A stretch of DNA of 64,000 nucleotides. It comes from Eucommia ulmoides (taxonomy: Eukaryota; Streptophyta; Magnoliopsida; Garryales; Eucommiaceae). Both the position numbers and the translations under genes were made by a program. A model generated the notes under the pieces. That model was not told the origin of the DNA. It saw only the letters and a list, made by a program, of their open reading frames with translations, and ran no database searches. Numbering within the stretch: the first letter of the stretch is position 1; each line of letters begins with the position of its first letter. The stretch spans positions 47,755,285 to 47,819,284 of the forward strand of contig CM028326.1 of assembly GCA_016647705.1 (NCBI GenBank), written 5' to 3'. Positions 58,800-64,000 of the stretch are shown here, piece by piece.

Positions 58800-61697
58800 G
58801 GTTATCGGTCGACTACCTAAGTTGATCGTCCCGGGGCCTGATTCACGACCCCAAGGTTTGTGGTGTGACAATGACCATCCACTTCGTACTATCAGTCAAT
58901 GCCTCCCAACTCCAATGGACAACCTAGAGGGTATTATCTGCAACTGCCTTGCACTAGCTTTCTCAGTCCATATTGCCCATTTATGGGTCAAGGTCCCCAT
59001 TAGACTTCTTACATTCTCTATATTTATGTTACGTATTGGTATTTGAACAAGTTCCATTTAGTATCGTGGTTTGGAATAGTTAAATTTAGGATTTGTGATG
59101 ATGACTAGAACTTCATAGGATTGAGTGATATTGGCCTATAATCATGGATTCCAACGCTTATTTGTTTGAAATTTATTTAAGCTTTATCATTTATTTCTTA
59201 TAATGATCCACATTAATTTGGTATATGTTTTCTTGAAAATCTAACAATGTGATTTTGTGGAAAAAAATATTTTTCAATCTATTAAATTTGAATTTAACCT
59301 TTTAAAGTTTATGTTTTTAAGAGGGTGTGTTTTTATGAAATTAATTATTTTTTGAAGAAAATATTTAAAAGTGAATCAAACATCTTCATTTCTGCCCCCA
59401 TTTTTTTAGATGACAAATGGGGAGAAGTTGATGTTTAGGGAATTTGTTCGCCTAAGCATTGCATTTAATAAGGGGGATAAATCTTTTTGTAATTATATTA
59501 TATTGGAGGAGAAATTTAATTTTTTTATATGTTCTCACTAAAGGCGCTTAAATGAGTATAAATTCCTATCCTCGAATTTAGGGGGAGCATAGTTATATTA
59601 TCTTTGTGAGAAAATATCAAAATTAATTGTCATCATAAAAAATGGAGAGAATGTTGAATGCAATGTTTTGATGGACAATTAAGCGTTGATGTTTTTATGG
59701 GACTAATATTTTTACTAATTGATTTTGGATTTATACTTCCATGTAATTTAAGAAGAGGAATCATCGAAGATGAATTGTTAAGAAAAATGTAACGGGTGCA
59801 AAATAGAAATGATAAAGACATTGAAGACAACTAAGTGAAAACAACTATTCACTCATATACTTTTAATGCAACCCAAATTAGGATCATGCATGACACTTTA
59901 AAATGAATTAATTTTATGTGTGTTGTGATTAATTTAGGGGTTTAAAGTGTATTTTTTAATGTGCTAAATATGTGAAATGGTTTTGGTTAAGGACCAAATT
60001 GAAAAATTGATTTTAATTATTAAAATAATAATTTTTCGGGTCAATTTAGTGAACCGGTGAAAGGGCTCGATTGACTGACCAAAATAATGTGTTTTGGAAA
60101 TGAAATGGATGACCTACTGGTCTATTCAGTTAACCAACAAGATAGGTCAGTTAACCGATGTGAATAGTAGCCTGGATGAAGAAGTAACCTTCTATTTAAT
60201 CAATCAACCGATTGGACCAGCACAATGGTCAACAAAATAACTATTGCGAGTAGTCGGTCAATCAATGGTAATGTGCGGTCGACTGACTTGGTCAGTTAGA
60301 AAACTTGACTGATCTGTTTTGTTCAATCCAATTAGGCTCTGACGATTCCAATGGAGGTTTTTAAGGGGATTTGAAATATTTTCATCATCTACCATGAAAT
60401 ACAAGATTCTTATTTAATTGGTCCATTTAATTAAATATTCTTTTAATTAAAGTGATTTAATACTTCATATTTCAATGGATTTCGATTTAAAAACGTTTTA
60501 TGAACCAAAATAAGTTTTTCTAAGAAATCTTTTAAATTAAAAAGATATATTTTGAACATATATGATATGTGGGGGTCTTGGGGTGTCATTAAATGACATA
60601 ATATTTGAAAACTAACAATTGGAAGTCTAGTTTTAGGTCTATTCAAAGAGACGTGCCAGATTGAGTTTAAACACATTAAGAACATCAACTTTCTATCATT
60701 CTAAGGGAAGTATTATTATTGAGATTTGTAAGTGAGATTATATTCAAAGTTTTTGACCTAAAGCATTCATTGTTTTCGTCACTGGTTTGTGTTCCTTATT
60801 GTGAAATCGTTATTGCTTTCGGTGAATCCCGATTAGATTCTTCCAAGCTTTATTTACTGCTTTCTTAGATTATTATTAATTCATTGCTTGGTTAAGGTTT
60901 TTTAGAAAATCATTTTTTAACTTAATTCTCGTAAATCTTTTAAATGATTTTTATTGAAAATCCGATTACGTGTTTTTTTGTTTTTTTTTGTGCTACCCTT
61001 ATTTTATAATCAAGTTTATTTAACTTATATTGTATCTATCACATAGTTATTATTTTGGACATTAATTGAGTATATCTGTATTGAGGTGATATAAGCTTCT
61101 TGTGAGAAGAAACTTACTATTTTTTGTATTTGCAAGTTTGAGTGGATTAAATACATTTGAATCGGTGTCTAATCAGGGTAACTAGAGTTTCAATCTTTTT
61201 CTTGTGAAAAAGAATAGGTTAAATCTTTGTCCTTAAAAAATATTAAGGTAGTTGTTTTCCTTTAAAATATCAGGTTTTAATTCTTCCTGTAATAGAATTA
61301 AGTTGTGATTGTAAAGGTTTGTCCTAAGCTTGTGAAAATAATAATTATGATAGTGTGTAAAGGTTGATTCTGAGTCTGTGAAAATAATCGAGATTGTGAG
61401 GATTTAGTTCCTACCTGTAAAAGGAATCAAGGATTTAGTGGATTGTGAATCTCTGTGAAGCTCGGGGGACTAGACATAGGTAAGAATAGCTTACTGAACC
61501 TATATAAATCTTTATGTGTTGCACTGTCTATTCTTTTTTGATTGTTTGGTTGTGCATTTAGATTAACCACAATTCCACTGCTAATTAAGATAATATAATC
61601 AATTTAGGATAATTAAGATTTTGTGTTTAACAATTTAATTGTTTAAATTTTTAACTACCAAATTCACCCCCCTATTGGGTAACTATTTGGGCCAACA
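58800..61697 (+). mobile_element. 3' end of copia element C5
   Basis: Plus strand: a stretch at about 58830-59060 homologous to the Gly/Gln-rich tail of the plant-transposon-domain gene of C1 (shared accatcc-t-cgtactatcag). Then comes a 3' untranslated region with the gcctaagcattgcattt block also found at 8370 and 47040 in reverse, a polypurine tract (AAAAAATGGAGAGAA, 59637-59651) and the 3' LTR. Everything upstream is missing. It confirms that the extra gene sits next to the 3' LTR in more than one copy. Confidence 0.7.
59652..61697 (+). repeat. 3' LTR of C5 (copia subfamily A)
   Basis: 2,046 bp, tgttgaatgcaatg ... gggccaaca. The U3 dyad array is at 60050-60320. The only plus-strand copia LTR in the window. 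Confidence 0.82.
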
Positions 61698-62011
61698 CAC
61701 TGTCTTTCGTTGATCTAACAAACCTGGATGAGAACATCACAACTCACTAATTTCCTCTAGAACCTAGTTTCTTCCATATAGGTAGTATAAAAAGGAAGAT
61801 ACGGAAAAAAGAAAATCGAAATAAATAATTATCTGTCCTGCTGTCGGATCCAGGTTCAAAAGGGAAATTAGTTGGGGAAACATCCATCAAGGTCAACAAT
61901 CACAGCAAAGCCCCCCCCCCTGGAATGTAACACCAGTGCCTAATATTTCAATGAAGGCCAAAGCCAACATGGATTATCATGATCTCAACAAACCGAATGT
62001 TGAATGTTCGT

Positions 62012-62254
62012 GTCTCTATCAACAAACACTACTAACTGCTAGATTTGCGTAATTATTGAGGAATCCTAGGGTTGTAATAGAGTCTCGATCGACAAGAAGA
62101 TTCAAGTTGTATACTATGTTAGTCCACTTCGGAATCATGTCTCTATCGACAAAGAAGACTGAGATTATTTAATAAGCCAGACTTCTTTAGAATCAAGTCT
62201 CAATTGACCAAGAATATTAAGTCGTCTACTATGCTTAGGTACCTTTGGAATTGT
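62012..62254 (+). repeat. ~58-bp tandem repeat
   Basis: Units start at 62012 (70 bp), 62082, 62139 and 62197 with gtctc-atcgac and end with tttggaat-type words. Confidence 0.75.
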
Positions 62255-63827
62255 TGTAAGCATAATCATTTGTTTTCAAAAAGAAAATACTAGACTCTGA
62301 ACAACAAGGTGACGTGGGAAAAAGAGAGAAAATAAGATAAGCATGACCCGAACAGAGTGAAAACTCAAAAGAGTGTCATAAAAAGATTGTAAGTATCGTA
62401 GCAAGATACAAAACCACCGACCTAGTAAAAACCTGAAAGGGTGCTGAGGTGTAAAAATATGGGAGTCGGCCTTGGTGAAAACCCAAAAAGGCACTGAGGG
62501 CAAAAATGGCATAAAGGCATTGAAAAAAAAAAAAGGATTGATTCGCTCAAGAGTCCACTTTTGTTATCTCGCTCTCGGTTGACTTTTATCAATGACAGAT
62601 AGTTCTCCGGATTAGAACGTCATGGATTTGGGTGGAGTTGAAATTCGTGAAAAATAACTATTGGGTATGGTACAGAATGGTATTGAAATCATATTCTTCA
62701 ACACTTAGAACTCAAAAAATCTTGCAAAAGTCATACCAGGCATTAAAGGTACTTGTTTTAGTAACCTTTTTTTACATTTTTGCCCATTTGTTGGCTAAAC
62801 CAGTTTTGCAGGACTTGAAAAATATAGAGCATGTAGGAGTATATAACCTCAAGTATCAAAATTCTTGGTAATTTAGAGAAACAAAGGTTTAGAAGAACGA
62901 GCTAAGAAAATTGGGTTAAGACGTCTCAGTATCGGACCTTGCCTCTGATTCCAAACTCAAGGTAATTGCCTCAAGGTTCTGCGAAATGCATTAAAAGAGG
63001 TCTTGTCGATATCACTCCTAGTTCAATTCATATGTTATCGATCAACCAAAAAAAGAAGATCCTTGCCACCCTGAGTCAAATTCAAGCGTCGTCGATCGGC
63101 CCAATGAAGGAAATTCTTATCGGCTAGAGTGAGTGGTTACGACAAAGGGGATGGGGAACATGATCACTTTATGGAGACCAATTTTTATTCAGTCTAAACT
63201 TAATATTTTAGAAGTTATGCGTTGTCCATTTGCATGAAATCACAAAGTTGGGACTCATTGACCTTTTTCATTGATCTAAACATCTTGATAATCGAGGTAA
63301 TCTTTCTTTTTTGTGAAACTCGCTCACCTAATGGGTGTCCCCTTCAATGCGTTAATCCCAGCCCTGGGTTATAACGTTCATGTTGCTTTATTCTCATTTT
63401 GGTGAACTATGCTTAAACTGATCCTCGGTATAATGCTCAGGTATGTAGGCAACCTGTTAAGGTTTGGTCATCCAAGTGTTAGCCTAAAGCTCAGGCTGAG
63501 GCACATTTTACACTTTTGATCCCTCATTTTCCCCAGCCACAGGATAGGGCACGTTATGTGATTTCCATCCATCTTTGGGTTATAAAAATTTGAGCTTTAC
63601 TTTGCATTATCATTCTTACTCTAGCCACAGGCTGGGGCATATTATGTGATATCTACCCATTGTTGAGATTCCTAATCCGTTATTACTGTGGCCCCAAGCC
63701 AGTCACTTTTATAAGTGGTCCTATCATTCTTGCCCCAATTATAGACTAGGGCACATTACAAATATTACTTTGGTGTTGCAATGTGCTTAGCTTGCAATCC
63801 TTCTCTATCACAAGCTATGAGGTATAC

Positions 63828-64000
63828 ATTATCTTTCAATATCTCCCCATGAGTGTTCCCTATTTTCATTATCTCTCCATGAGTGTTTCTTATTTCATTA
63901 TCTCTTCATGAGGGTTCCTTATTTCATCATTATATGTCTATGAATGTTCCTTATTTCATAATCTCTCCGTGACTGTTCCTTATTTCACCATTATCTCTCC
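63828..64000 (+). repeat. ~30-bp tandem repeat running off the window
   Basis: At least five units of attatctctccatgagtgtt followed by ccttatttc, with point differences. The last unit is cut by the window end. Confidence 0.85.

Larger units (their letters stand above)
61698..64000 (+). other. Tat-like non-coding region with several repeat clusters
   Basis: No supported gene. It includes three to four ~58-bp tandem repeats (62012-62254), repeats of the form tggtgaaaacccaaaaaggcactgag (62340-62520), a block like those at 43970-44275 (63415-63475), agccacaggctggggca units (63530-63760) and a terminal tandem repeat. These words resemble Tat-type LTR/UTR sequence; this is inference. Confidence 0.45.

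Noticed and set aside
1..64000. Integrated pararetrovirus, LINE, host protein-coding gene, tRNA or rRNA gene
   Set aside because: No movement protein, LINE endonuclease, long intact host-like exon series or cloverleaf-type sequence was noticed. A formal tRNA scan and protein search were not possible.

Overview
The window looks like plant nuclear heterochromatin, most probably from a eudicot. I find no host gene. Nearly every stretch that can be classified is transposable-element sequence: LTR retrotransposons (Ty1/copia, Athila-like, Tat-like and chromovirus Ty3/gypsy), solo LTRs, one small hAT-like DNA element and tandem repeats. The plant assignment rests on the families: Tat-type RNase H, integrase and gag, a chromovirus pol with a chromodomain-like tail, copia LTRs followed by an initiator-Met primer site, and a putative plant transposon protein domain. 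I cannot name the species. All domain calls are by eye and memory; no search was run.

Layout. 1-2992: 5' half of an Athila-like element without pol (minus strand). 3063-19463: one copia element (minus) with perfect 5-bp target duplications (cgagc), itself carrying a solo LTR of another family, a second copia LTR with a third LTR nested in it, and a 925-bp hAT-like element. 19464-20690: start of a Tat-like element (plus). 20690-22850: GC-richer repeats and a probable promoter. 22853-32300: a plus-strand gypsy-type 'transposase' ORF lying antisense and convergent to a minus-strand Tat-like pol (33105-37790). It is split by a complete Athila-like element (24252-29510) and a solo LTR (30064-31887). 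37795-44471: decayed Tat-like gag and non-coding sequence with a 2.9-kb solo LTR. 44472-52735: degraded copia (minus) holding part of a third Athila-like copy. 52935-58662: chromovirus pol and 3' LTR (plus) with a solo LTR in pol. 58800-61697: 3' end of another copia (plus). 61698-64000: Tat-like non-coding repeats.

Every coding region is broken by stops, frameshifts or insertions, so nothing here is likely to work on its own. Nine insertions keep recognisable target-site duplications, so the nesting order can be read.

Most notable observations: (1) LTRs of several unrelated lineages carry, at a fixed internal position, arrays of short dyad-symmetric units whose sequence changes between subfamilies and copies while arm complementarity is kept; (2) a pol-less Athila-like family with a short gag present three times; (3) a copia element with gag and a plant-transposon-domain gene but no pol; (4) an antisense ORF with a probable intron associated with Tat-like pol.
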